Assembly (NCBI GenBank): GCA_026545765.1
Contig: CM048844.1
Location: 21,274,237 to 21,338,236 of the forward strand
DNA from: Plantago major
Lineage: Eukaryota > Streptophyta > Magnoliopsida > Lamiales > Plantaginaceae
DNA: 64,000 nt
Direction: 5' to 3'
Shown here piece by piece: positions 35,203-45,848 of this stretch (position 1 is the stretch's first letter; each line of letters begins with the position of its first letter). Position numbers and translations under genes: made by a program. The notes below the pieces were generated by a model. That model did no database searches. It was not told the origin of the DNA and saw nothing but the letters and a program-made list of their open reading frames with translations.

Positions 35203-35592
35203 ATGCGTGTTTACCTTGTATCAATATGTTTTTGTTTTATTATAGTTTTAATATGCATTATTATAGTTTTAGTTTTAAGATGCATCAATATTATTGTTTT
35301 TAACTTGTATTGCATGTTTATGTTTTGTTATAGTTTTAAGAGTCATTATTATAATTTTAATATGCATTGTTATGGTTTAAGCTTCAATGTTATTGTTTTT
35401 AGCTTGTGTTGAATATTTCCCCTTGTTATTATTTTTAGCGCATATGTTATAATGTTAAGACCTTTTGTTGTCGTTTTAAGCAGCAACATTAGTCTTTTTA
35501 GCTTCTGATAAAATATTTATGATTTGATTGTTTGCAAATACTTTGTTATGGTTTTAAGATGCATTGTTATAGTTTTACAAGGCACTGTTATG
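35203..35592. repeat. Degenerate repeats of TTGTTATAGTTTTAAG
   Basis: About ten imperfect copies of a 30-40 base unit containing GTTAT(A/G)GTTTTAAG and (C)ATTGTTATTGTTTTTAGC. It continues beyond the hAT-like element at 44441-44650, so the element landed in this array. Partly inverted copies (CTTAAAACTATAAC-like) occur at 44960-45180. Confidence 0.75.
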
Positions 35593-38500
35593 GTTTTAAG
35601 TAGGGGTGCACATAAAAAAAAAGGGAAAATTACATAGGGCTACCCTCTTAGTGGCTCCTCGCTCATCTGAATTCCCATTAGTGGAACAATTACATATAGG
35701 TCCAAAAAGTTGTTTTTTGGTTGACCAGCTTTTAAGTCACAATGACTTATTTCCAAACCAAACACAACCTTATTCATTTTCTAGGTTAATCAAACATGTT
35801 ATTTTTTTTCACCATTCACTACCAAATCAGTCCCACCGCCCGCCAAAACCACACTCCTTCGTCTTCATACAACTGCTTCCGCCATTGACGAAGTTCTGCA
35901 ATTCTGCAATTCTTTGCTGGCTTTCTTCAGTATTTGCGAGTAATCGTTGGTTATTGCACCTGTTGGCTTCGAATCGGCACTGAAAAGGTATGGTTTTTAA
36001 AAAAAAAATCTGATTTTCTGAAATTCATCCTTTTCTTGTTATTTTCGTGTCAAAACCTGTTTGTATTAGTACGAAAGGTGGCGTCTTTGGCTCCGATTTC
36101 ACTGAAATTGGCAGTAGTGTTTAACAGAAATCGCAGATAGGGTTTTTTTTTTAACTATGTTTGATCAATGATCTCGTACTTTTTGTTGTTTCAGTGACAA
36201 TGGGAACTTTGTTTAACATACGGATTCGTTACTGCAAGGATGAGTACATGCTTACCAATATCAACCCTTCCAGGTATTCTCACTTGAAACTGATGAATGA
36301 TGTGTATAGGACTGTGTTAGATGGTGTGCAAACCACTGGTTCTCTGTTTTTTAGTATGGTTGCTGATATTGATGGAAGTTTTGATCGTATCGAGTTAGTA
36401 GATGATGCTAGTGTTAGGAGGATGTTTGAGTCTAATATGAAACATATGGAAGTAGAACTGCACTTAGAGAGTAGTGATGTTGAGCCTTTAGCTGTGGATA
36501 TGTCTGCTACTAAAAGAAGAAGAGTTGATGTGGATGTTGAGTACATACCTCCTAGGGAATTTCAGCAAGACAGTACTAATGCTAGAAGGAGGTTGTTTAG
36601 GCAGAGGAGTTGTAAACCAAGACCACCCACCAGTCCTCCCAATTACCGCCCCCCCCCCCCCCCATCTTTTGTTGATTTAATAGAAGATGATGGAGATATA
36701 CCTCCACCTCCTCCTACTCAAGAAACACAACCAACCCCAGAATCTCCTAAAACTCCAAGAGCTTCAAATAAATCCAACCCTTCTCCAGCTCCTAGTCCTT
36801 ACATACCTCAACATCATGAACCAACCCCTCAGAAATCTTTTGTTGATCAACCTGCTTTGGGTGATGCTGAGTTTGAAGATTTGTTTGAGAGGATCTTCCA
36901 AGAGAACTTACCAACTAATCAAACTGGGGTAGCTAGTAAGGTAGCTCATGAAGAAGTACTTGTTAAGGACTGGGTTGATGATGAGGATGACATAAGAGAG
37001 GAGATGAATAAGATGAAGGAGAAGATTCTTGCTGCTGACAGACAGAAAGAGAAGATGGTTGAGAGTGAGAGTAGCATGAGTCATGCTACTGATAGTGATG
37101 ATTCAAGCTTCCATGTTGCTGAAGATGCTATGGAGATTGAGTCTGAAGTTGATGGTTGTGAGTATGAGAATGAGCAGGTGCCTATACAAAAAAATAAGAA
37201 TGCAGGACCAATTGAGGAAGAGGCATTTGTGGAGAGTGATGATGAAAGGGATGCTAGGGATGCATTTGGTTGGCAGTATGAGGCACCTGATAATGAGTAT
37301 ATGTATGACAATGAGGATGAAGCAATAGGCTTTAAGAGGTGTAAGAAGGCTGACTGGGAGTCTGACAATGAGGAGAATGGAGCAAATGAGAGTGGGGAGC
37401 AAAACCAAACTGCAGAAATTGAAACTGAAAATGTTGAGACTGCAAATGTTGACACTGAGACTGCAAATACAAACGATGCTGCAGAGTTTGATGACCTGGA
37501 CCCTAACTTTGAGTATGAGAGTGAGGATATTAATGTCTTGAGTGATGAAGAGTGGATCTGTGATGAATTTAATGAGAACAATCAGCTGTGGGATAGGGAG
37601 TTTAAAGAAGGAGATGTATTTGCAAGTGTGAAAGAGCTAAGGCAGAGGGTTAAAGAGTATGTGTTGAAGGTAGGGTTTGATTTGGTTAGGGTTAAAAATG
37701 ATAGTGCTAGATACACTGTACATTGTGGAGGTAAATGTTGTTCATGGAGGCTTCATGCAGGTATATTTCCAAACTCAGTAACTCCAAAGTTAATTGCTAG
37801 CATTGTCAATAGTTTACTAACTAACTTTTCTACAATTTAGGTGTTTTGGATGATGAAGTCTCCTTCATGATAAGGAGTTATCAAGTAGGACACAAATGTG
37901 TTAGAAAAGTTGATCAAAGGCAGGCAGACTCCAACCGGTTAGCAACTAAGTTACTTGAGCCAATGAAGAAAACTCCTGGAATAACAGCCAAGAAACTTGA
38001 ACCTTGGGTCAACAAGAAACTGGGAATCAAAGTGCCATACATGAGGGTTTATAGGGCTGTGCTGAAAGCCTTGGAGATATTAGGAGGCAACCCTGAAGAA
38101 GCATTTAGGTTGTCACCTAAGTACAGAGAGATGGTACTTAGGACAAATCCTGGTTCAATAGTTGAGTTAGTTGTTAAACCTGCAATTGAAAAGCCACCTC
38201 ACTTTCAAAGGTTCTTCTGTGGTTTTGAGGGCCTAAAAGGGGGATTTCTAAATGGGGCAGCCCATTCCTCTTCTTTGATGGGTGTCATTTAAGGGGAAGA
38301 TATGGTGGGCATCTGTTGAGTGCAGTTTCTATAGATGCAGATTGTGGGATATTCCCAGTTGCTTGGGCTATAGTTGAGTCAGAGTGGAAAGAGTCTTGGG
38401 GCTTCTTTCTGCAATGCCTTGAGCAATTTGTTGGTCCATTTGATGCTGACAAACACTGGTATTTCATGGCAGATAGAAAAAAGGTAAACATGTCATATTT

Positions 38501-39183
38501 ATTTGTTAACTTGTTGTTTATTGATTAGTTTGTGAACTTGACTCTTAATGATTTATAAATCACAAATGCAGGGTCTACACTACAAAAAAAAAAAAAACCA
38601 GTTTTAGCGACGGAATTATCCGTCGCTAAAACTGTGTCGATCCGTCGCTAAATCCTTAGCGACGGATAACCCTCCGTCTCGAAACCAGTCGTCACTATTT
38701 TTATTGGCGACGGATAGATATTCCGTCACTAAATAACGACGAACTGGCGACGGATTAATCCGTTTACGATCATCAAGTGGCGGCGAATTAATTACGTATC
38801 CGTCGCTAATTAGAGACGGGATTTAGCGACGGATGTGTTCCGTCGCTAAATCCCACCACTAAGTCGGCTTAGTTCGGTTGACATTTAGCGACGGAAAAAA
38901 TCCGTCGCTAAATGTCAACGGGCTAATTCGCCCTTAGTTCGTGAATTTAGCGACGAATTTTGTTCCGTCGCTAAATTCACTGTTTTTAAATTTTTTTTTT
39001 TAAAATATTTCCGTTTCACCTGTTTTTTCACATAATATAATCATAGATAATATACCCGAAACAATTAAATTGCATTAATATATCCGAAACAATATAAATT
39101 ATCTATAAATAATCCGAAACAAGAATTAGAAGGTGAAATAGTGTCAAATTATCCATAACAAGTCCATAATAAGTCTGATGTAA

Positions 39184-41252
39184 CTAAGAATAATCGAGAG
39201 GAGGCGGTGGGTGAGACTGGGAAGAACTACTGAACATCTGGGTCAAAGCGTCCATCCGCTGAGCCATACGAGCCTGTTCCTCAAGCACTTGCTCGTAAGC
39301 TGCCTTGGTCGCAGCTATTTCCTGTTGGAGAGGAGTCATCATCTCGTTAACCTGCTGCTGTGTGTAGAGATTAGATCGCGATCCTGATCCCCGGGACATT
39401 GAGAAGCTACCAGAACTCATGGAAGGGCCCAAACTTCCCAATCCATACATTCGACCCTTGTTGTCCATTGGGTTGACCTCGAAAAAGATCTGGTCTTGCT
39501 CTTCAATTGACAGCTCATGACCGTCGATCATCCTCTCGTCCATCCTCCTCTCGACCTCACTCTGCAATTGTTGGTTGCATACGAAATGAGATGCAATTTT
39601 AGGAATCACTTTAAAATACTCAAATACACATGTTAACCTTAAGAAAAAACGCGTGATACGCTCGGCCCTCACGCCAGTCCAGATGCCATTCTTCAGCTTA
39701 GCCTTCTTGAAGTGGTACATAGCACTCTTCGGCTGTCCTCTATTGGCCTAAAAAAACATATGTGCAAACAAGTAGTTAGTTGATTGAAATGAAAGCTAAA
39801 AACTGTTATGTATCATATTCCAAGTCATAAACAACATATTTACTAACCTCCATCACGTGATCTGTAACAACAGCTCGCGACCCATAGTGATGTTTGGCAG
39901 TGCCCGTACCATCATGCGGCTCGCATAAACGGTCTTATGCATTCTTGTACGCTTGATCACGGATGAAGGGATCATTCGATCGTCAACCACAGTGCCCACT
40001 CGTCATCCCCCACCCAAGTTGGTTGCCTGCGTGTCTCCTTCATTTTGTAGACCATTTTCCTGTAGATGTCCGACCCTAAAGTCTCGAAAACGGAGTACAA
40101 CTGGGACACCAGGGCATTGGGGATGAAATAGTCCTTCTACAACAATTTCATTCAAAGTAAAAATTACACAAGTATAAAGAAAGATAACAATTTAAATATA
40201 ACACTCAAATGAAACTCAAATGTAGTAGTCCTACAACAATTCAATTCAGTGGCTAACATACCACTCAAATTGTCCTAAAATTGACTAACACAATGGTGAC
40301 TAACATATCACCCAAGTTCAGTGGCTAACATACCACTCAAATGACACAACAAGTTCATAAATGGTGACTAACACATCAAAACAAGCTTAGTGGCTAACAT
40401 ACCACTCACAGATATAGTGGCTAACATACGACACACATTAACACAATGATTAAAAGAACAAATAAAGCATTCATTGTAACATTTAAGCTTACGCGCAGCT
40501 CATCGAAGTAAAAGTGCTTCATCCGGTCCGGGACGTTTGACCACTTCTCGCCTCCCTGTCCCGGCATCTCCCGCCTCCCCCTGAAGATTTTGCCTAGTTT
40601 GTCCGAGGCATCCGGAGGCCAAAACCTGTTATCAATGAGACAAACAAGAAACGAATATTCATTAGTAAAATCATGTAACATATATTTATCTTAAGTGTAT
40701 GTTCTACAACTCCATAATACTTACTTGTTCTCGGTTGGGGAACACCTGCTTTCCACGAAATGTAGCACCGTCCGTCAACGTCAAGTAGGGTCACCCGTCA
40801 GAGGGGTAGTCACCAGGAGCATGTGCCGTGTAGGCCGGTGGAGTCTCTGGTACCTCAGACTGGCTGCTGCTCCCCCCAATGTCGTATCCAACGAGAGGAC
40901 TACCATGACTCGCTGGGGTACTACTAGAACCCGCTGGACTAGCACCCCTAAACCCGAGAGGAAGGTATGTCGACTTCCTTTGGCGCGGCATCTGCAAGAG
41001 CATATAAGAAATTGCAAGAAAAAATGTGTTAGTAAAGAATACATGAATATACATTTGACAGATATTAACGCACAAAAAGTAATAATAATCAACAACTAAT
41101 CATATATACACATAACAACTAAGCATACAATACACACATACCCTCGTCCTCATCGGCTATTGTTAAGTCTATAAATTGGTCTTCATGCAGGTCTATGAAC
41201 TCATCATCAGCTATGCGACGGTACATCCATGAACGATCGGGATTCATAATTA
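39184..41252 (-). CDS. TNP1-like (Ptta/En/Spm) accessory protein gene of CACTA-2, multi-exon
   Basis: Reading on the minus strand, the ATG near 41252 begins M-N-P-D-R-S-W-M-Y-R-R, the TNPD start, and passes directly into D-D-E-F-I-D-L-H-E-D-Q, which in CACTA-1 is the TNPD C terminus. Downstream segments are M-P-R-Q-R-K-S-T-Y-L-P-L (from about 40990), F-W-P-P-D-A-S-D-K-L-G (near 40600), a piece near 39980-40140, and the last exon at about 39184-39720 with S-A-M-Y-H-F-K-K-A-K-L-K-N-G and a coiled-coil end rich in Q, E, A and M. Proteins of this class bind the subterminal repeats or assist transposition. At least one stop lies in the stretch near 39960-40000, so intactness is uncertain. Exon limits were not fully resolved. 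Confidence 0.55.
40243..40440. repeat. Minisatellite in CACTA-2, same unit as in CACTA-1
   Basis: About five units of GTGGCTAACATACCACTCA(A/C) with the longer GGTGACTAACA(T/C)ATCA form, lying between TNP1-like exons at the same relative place as the array at 1536-2000. Confidence 0.88.
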
Positions 41253-44200
41253 TATGATTAGCCTGACACGTCTACAATTATTAGATTTATAACATGCATT
41301 TTACGTTAATATAATCACCAACTAGTCTCAAAACACTTAATTAAATCTTCATAATCTAGTATATATATACGAATTTATCGAATCAAAATTACTACGTACT
41401 TACAAACATCCTAACATTATACTAATTAACAATACAAATTCACAATCAATATATCAATTGCACAAAGTTAACTAGCTAGTATACTATAACTCCCATAAAC
41501 ATATAATTGATCTAATTAGTCGAAATTAACAAAATTCCCAATTTTGTCAACAAGTAAGGGTTCCAAAACACTCAACTAAATCATTCTAATCCTACTACAT
41601 ATACGAAAATATCAAATTAACAACCCTACATACTTCCAAACATCTTAACATTATACTAAAAATCCAAATTCACAATCAATATATCAATTGAACATCTCAA
41701 AGTTAACACACTACGTAATATAAGCTTAACTAACTACTACATACTTACAATAAACATGCAATTGCTCAAATTAGTCGAAATTAACAAAATCCCCAAATTT
41801 GGCAAACTTAGGGTTTTAGCCAAAATACCTTCGATTTAGCTGAAAAAAGATGAAATTTGTTGACCACACGAGCTCCTTGTCCCACAGGCTTCGAGAAGAC
41901 TCCAAAATTGGCCGGAACGGTCGAGATTTGGCCGGAATTTGTAATTGGCAAATGAAGAATGAAGAAGGAAGTAGAAATGAATCTGCTGGAGCAGACAGCC
42001 CGATAGTATATTGATTTTAGCGACGGAACGCTATCCGTCGCTAAAGTCCGTCGCTAAAATTAATTTTACTTTTTTTTTTGATTTTTTTTTTTATCCGGTC
42101 AACTTATTTAGGGACGGATTTAATATCCATCCCTAAATAACGACGGATTTTTTTATCCGTCGCTATTTGGCGACGGAAACACATCCGTAGCTAATTTAGC
42201 GACGGATTAGAGACGGATTGAGCGAGTCTCCATTCCGTCGCTAAAATTAGCGATTTGTCGCTAGTTAGTCGCTATTTGACGGATTTCTTGTAGTGCTAGT
42301 TCCAGTGATTGAAGAGTTAGCCCCAAATGTTGTCAATAGAAAATGTGCAAAGCACATATATGACAACTTCAAGCAAAGATGGGGCAGTGTAAACCTAAGG
42401 AAGTACTACTGGCAAGCTGCAACAGCCTACACTGCATATGGCTTTAACAGTCTATGTAATAGTGCATTATTAGTGCATTTAGCTATCTTTTGAATTACTG
42501 CTCCATTGAATTTAAGTTCTGGTTGGGTCTCATTTGCAGGAAAATGATGGAGATGAGGAACCAATGCAGTCACAAGCAGGTGCAAATGAAGAGTCACAAG
42601 CAAGTCAGCCAGAAGAAACAAATGATGTAAGTGATTGGCTATCCTTGAATCTGTATGTTGTGTATTTGGAACTTTATGAATTTGCTCTCCATTAGTTGAG
42701 TGTTTGTTGTGTATTTGATGACTTGTGATATGTATTGTGCATTTACTGTGGTTTTTGCTGAGTTGGGATATGTATTTTGCATGTAGACTACCAATGAGGA
42801 GAGTTTAGGGACTGGCAGGGGTAGAGGAAGGAGTGGCAGGGGTAGAGGAAGGAGTGGCAGGGGAAATGGCACTGGGAGAGGAAGGTGCAGCATGTAGAGG
42901 AGCAGTGGTAGGGGAAATGGTAGAGGCCTGATCAAGCTGGCACTTCAAATCTTGGAAGGGGCGAGTGCAGTGGAAGGTCTTCAAGGGGAAGAGGTCTAGG
43001 GAGATGGTTTGGTTCGTAGATAAGCACTTGTGGTGCTCTGCTTTTGATTGCAATTTTGATACTTTAGTCTACTTTTGCTGGGATTAAACTACTTTTTGGT
43101 ATGTTTTGACTACAATATTTGTATTGATAACTTGCAATTGAAAACTAAGTTCAATACAATTTGATTCCTATCTTGGTTACAATGTTTGATCTAGTTTAAT
43201 GCTTTAACTATCTGCACTATCAAGTACATAGCAAATAACAATGAGTTAAGGCAAATAAGTTGCCTAATCCAAAAGTATTTGTCTACATTAGCCTCCACTC
43301 TCTTTTCCACTCTCTTATGTCTTCTTTGAACTGTTGGTTGTTATTGCACATTTTGCACCCTTGACTGTTGATGTAGTGGTGGCTGAAATGGAACAAATTC
43401 ACAAAGCAATTGTGTGTGCATGACATCTCCTTGTTGTGTGTGTACATTTTCTTCTACATTAGACCATTAAATCGGAAATCCATGCTTTGACAACGCCAAT
43501 AAAATCTTCCTTCATGTGGTTGATCCGTATTATGAGATAAACTAAAATTTTTGCAATTGACTTCTTACAAATCGAACGAATAACACCACTTCGGATAATC
43601 ACTTGAAACATTCGAGCGAGAAGCCATTGTTGAACTATAAGATATTCTAGTGAAAAATCTGAATTAAGAAGATAAAAATGCAAGTTTTGGTCTAATTACA
43701 TGTAGATCCACACGTGTATGTCACGTGTGATCGAGATACTAAAATTGTTGGCGACTTAAACAAATTGAAAAATAAGCGAGGTACAAATGGGTTTTCAAGC
43801 TTTTAAATCGCCAAAGTCAAGTTCGTGGACCTATATGTAATTAAGTTTACACTAATGAACTTATACGTTATTGTTCGATGTGTACCCATCCGTAATTAAG
43901 AAATCTAAGAGGGGGTCCATATGTAATTTGCCCTAAAAAACCCGCCCGCCATGATCCGCCTTATAAACCGCACCGCCAGGTTGAAATTTTAAAATATCCG
44001 CATGGTCGAAATTTAATCACCCGCTTGGTGGTGGGTGTGAGTGGTAAGTCACCGCCACCCACCCACCCACCATGTAAATTATATATATTTTTTATTTTTA
44101 TTATATAGTTATATAGTAAATATAAGAAATAAGAATTAATATAGTATATGACCTCATTCAAATTTCACTGTGAGAACTTATACATATGTATGGTGATTGT

Positions 44201-44448
44201 ACTTGCTTATGGAGTGTTTTATTTCGTATTGGAACTTATATTTATCTTGTTCGAACATATTATAGCATTTTATTTTATACGTTGAACCCGCCCGCCATCC
44301 ACCCGCTTAAATGTCAACCCACCCGCCGTGGTTTGATAAATTGTTCACCCGCCATGGTTCAATATTTTGTCCACCCACTATAGGTGGGTCGGTTGAATAT
44401 TTGGTAAAAAACCGCCCGCACTCGCCCGCGTACACCCCTAGTTTTAAG

Positions 44449-45700
44449 CATCAATGCTACTGTTTTTAGCTTGAGTTGCATATTCATGCTTTGTTATAGT
44501 TGTAAGAGGCACTTATATGGTTTTAAGCATCAATATTACTATTTTTAGCTTATTTTGCATGTTCCTTTTTAGTTTTGAGCACCAATGTGATAATTTTAAT
44601 GAGAGTAGTTATGTTTTTAACCAAGTTAGTGAATGTTTTAAGCAGGTGTTGATGATGACATCGAGTTTGATGATAAGCTCTCAATGGTGACAGTGTAGTA
44701 TTGAAGCAACAAGCACCACAACAAAAAGGCAGGAAGCCGAAGTTCACCAGCAAGTTTAATCGGAAAAAAACCTATTTTTAACAACTCAGTTTGCACTTGT
44801 ATCAAAAACATTGAATGAACATTTATTGCAATTTTTTTCTTATGAGAATAGATATTTTAACTGAATGTTTCAATTAGCTTATTTTAAACTTGTTTTTTGA
44901 TGGTTTAATGGCATCATTGAAACTTTTAGAATTGTTTAATGGTGGTTTAATGATATTAGATTGTCATTTAAAACTATAACAAACCATCTTAAAAACTATT
45001 ATGTAGCTCCTTAAAACCATCACACCATCTTTTAAAAAATTAACAAAATAGGTTAAAACTATAACTGAAACATACAATACCGACGCATTAAAACCATCAC
45101 ATATCTCTTAAAACATTAACAAATTACGTTAAAACTGTAACTGAAACTTTCATTGCTAAAACTTAAAGACATAACATAATCTATTAAACGCATAACGAAA
45201 AATGGTATCACGGTGGTTTTTAAAAAAACTCGGCCGGTCAGACCGTTAAAACCCATAAACCGCAAAAAACTAGAAAAAACCTTGACTTTCTTATATTTTA
45301 GGAAAATCTTACATTTTTCAAGACTTTGGCAAGAATTTTACTTGTATAACATTACAAAACACTCTCCCAGCCGGTTGAATAGAATTGTAAGGGTTAATTG
45401 GTGCCAAAGACCATTTGACACCAAATATTACAAAAACAGACCAAGCATGCATTAATATAGTGTTATAACTTAGAGAGTGTTGAGTTAATATAATGTTGTA
45501 ACTCAGTGATTCATGAATTAATATAGTATTGTAACTCAGAGAGTTTGTCTGAATTAAAATTTTGATGGGGTACCACTACCAGCCTATGAGGAACCGGATT
45601 GTAACCTCCACACGAGTGAATCCAGGTCACAAAATTGGGCCTTAAATTGAAGCAAAGCCCATACGTGAAAACTCCCCTTGCCTCTCTCTTTTCTGTATCG
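44449..45700. other. Intergenic, repeat-derived
   Basis: 44449-44650 continues the TTTTAAG repeat array. 44930-45180 carries complementary copies (AAAACTATAAC, TTAAAACCATCAC), so the array is partly inverted. 45445-45550 has three short repeats of TTAATATAGTGTTATAACTCAGAGAG-like units. No gene is supported. Confidence 0.5.
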
Positions 45701-45713
45701 CCGATTGAACGCC

Positions 45714-45824
45714 ACGACGTCGTTTAATATATCTCCAAATTTGAGTTTCTTTTTTCTCTACTTCTCTACCATTTGAGCTCAAGCTCACGGCAAATTCATA
45801 AGCAAAATTGGAACTTAGGGTTTT
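45714..45824 (+). promoter_or_regulatory. DDB1 promoter/leader motifs
   Basis: The palindrome ACGACGTCGT (45714-45723) contains an ACGT core of the bZIP-binding kind, and TAGGGTTTT (45816-45824) is a telo-box-like sequence common in leaders of plant housekeeping genes. Both are 25-135 bases before the ATG. Function is inferred from motif and position only. Confidence 0.35.
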
Positions 45825-45848
45825 CGTTTTACCTTCCTGTTGGCAAAG

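Larger units (their letters stand above)
38578..42295 (-). mobile_element. CACTA-2: 3.7-kb CACTA derivative, TSD CTA
   Basis: Ends CACTACAAAAA (38578 on) and TTTCTTGTAGTG (to 42295), flanked by CTA at 38575-38577 and 42296-42298. Subterminal repeats are GACGGA/TCCGTC pairs in the form TTTAGCGACGGA (38600-38970 and 42015-42285). It has a TNP1-like gene, the start and the very end of a TNPD gene, and no catalytic core. Removing it with one CTA restores the MULE exon reading frame, confirming the junction. Confidence 0.93.
36200..42900 (+). pseudogene. MULE transposase gene, frameshifted and interrupted by CACTA-2
   Basis: The start M-G-T-L-F-N-I-R follows a leader intron ending TTTCAG at 36194. 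Exon 1 (36200-37760) has a PB1-like N-terminal domain, a Pro-rich stretch, a long acidic region, and a MuDR-type domain (F-x-S-V-K-E-L-R-Q-R-V-K..C-C-S-W-R-L-H-A-G). Exon 2 (from 37841) continues in phase with V-L-D-D-E-V-S-F and leads to the MULE catalytic domain (D-G-C-H-L-R-G-R-Y-G-G-H-L-L). One base is missing near 38255, so the frame fails just before that motif. The exon from 38572 is cut after six bases by CACTA-2 and resumes at 42299 with V-P-V-I-E-E. A Gly/Arg-rich tail is near 42815-42890. The SWIM zinc finger region is not seen. Nonfunctional. Confidence 0.82.
35623..43933 (+). mobile_element. Mutator-like element (MULE) with terminal inverted repeats, split by CACTA-2
   Basis: The left terminus GGGAAAATTACATAGGGCTA matches the complement of the right terminus (GGGCAAATTACATATGGACC), and the match continues with CCCTCTTAG and, further in, AATTACATATAGGTCCA on both arms, giving terminal repeats of about 90-110 bases. 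Flanks are A-rich (35614-35622; TAAAAAACC at 43934-43942) and fit an imperfect 9-bp duplication. Without CACTA-2 the element is about 4.6 kb and carries one transposase gene. Confidence 0.8.
35601..44440. mobile_element. hAT-like element split by a MULE, TSD GTTTTAAG
   Basis: Left end TAGGGGTGCAC (35601 on) and right end GTACACCCCTA (to 44440) are inverted with one mismatch. Both are flanked by the 8-base direct repeat GTTTTAAG (35593-35600 and 44441-44448), the size expected for hAT insertions. Without the MULE it is about 530 bases, rich in CCCGCC(C/A) near the right end, and noncoding. The flanking array contains other GTTTTAAG copies, so the duplication is slightly less telling than usual, but both copies abut the ends exactly. 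Confidence 0.75.

Noticed and set aside
37081-37581. Minus-strand frame of 166 residues rich in Ser
   Set aside because: Complement of the acidic region of the MULE transposase; no independent support.
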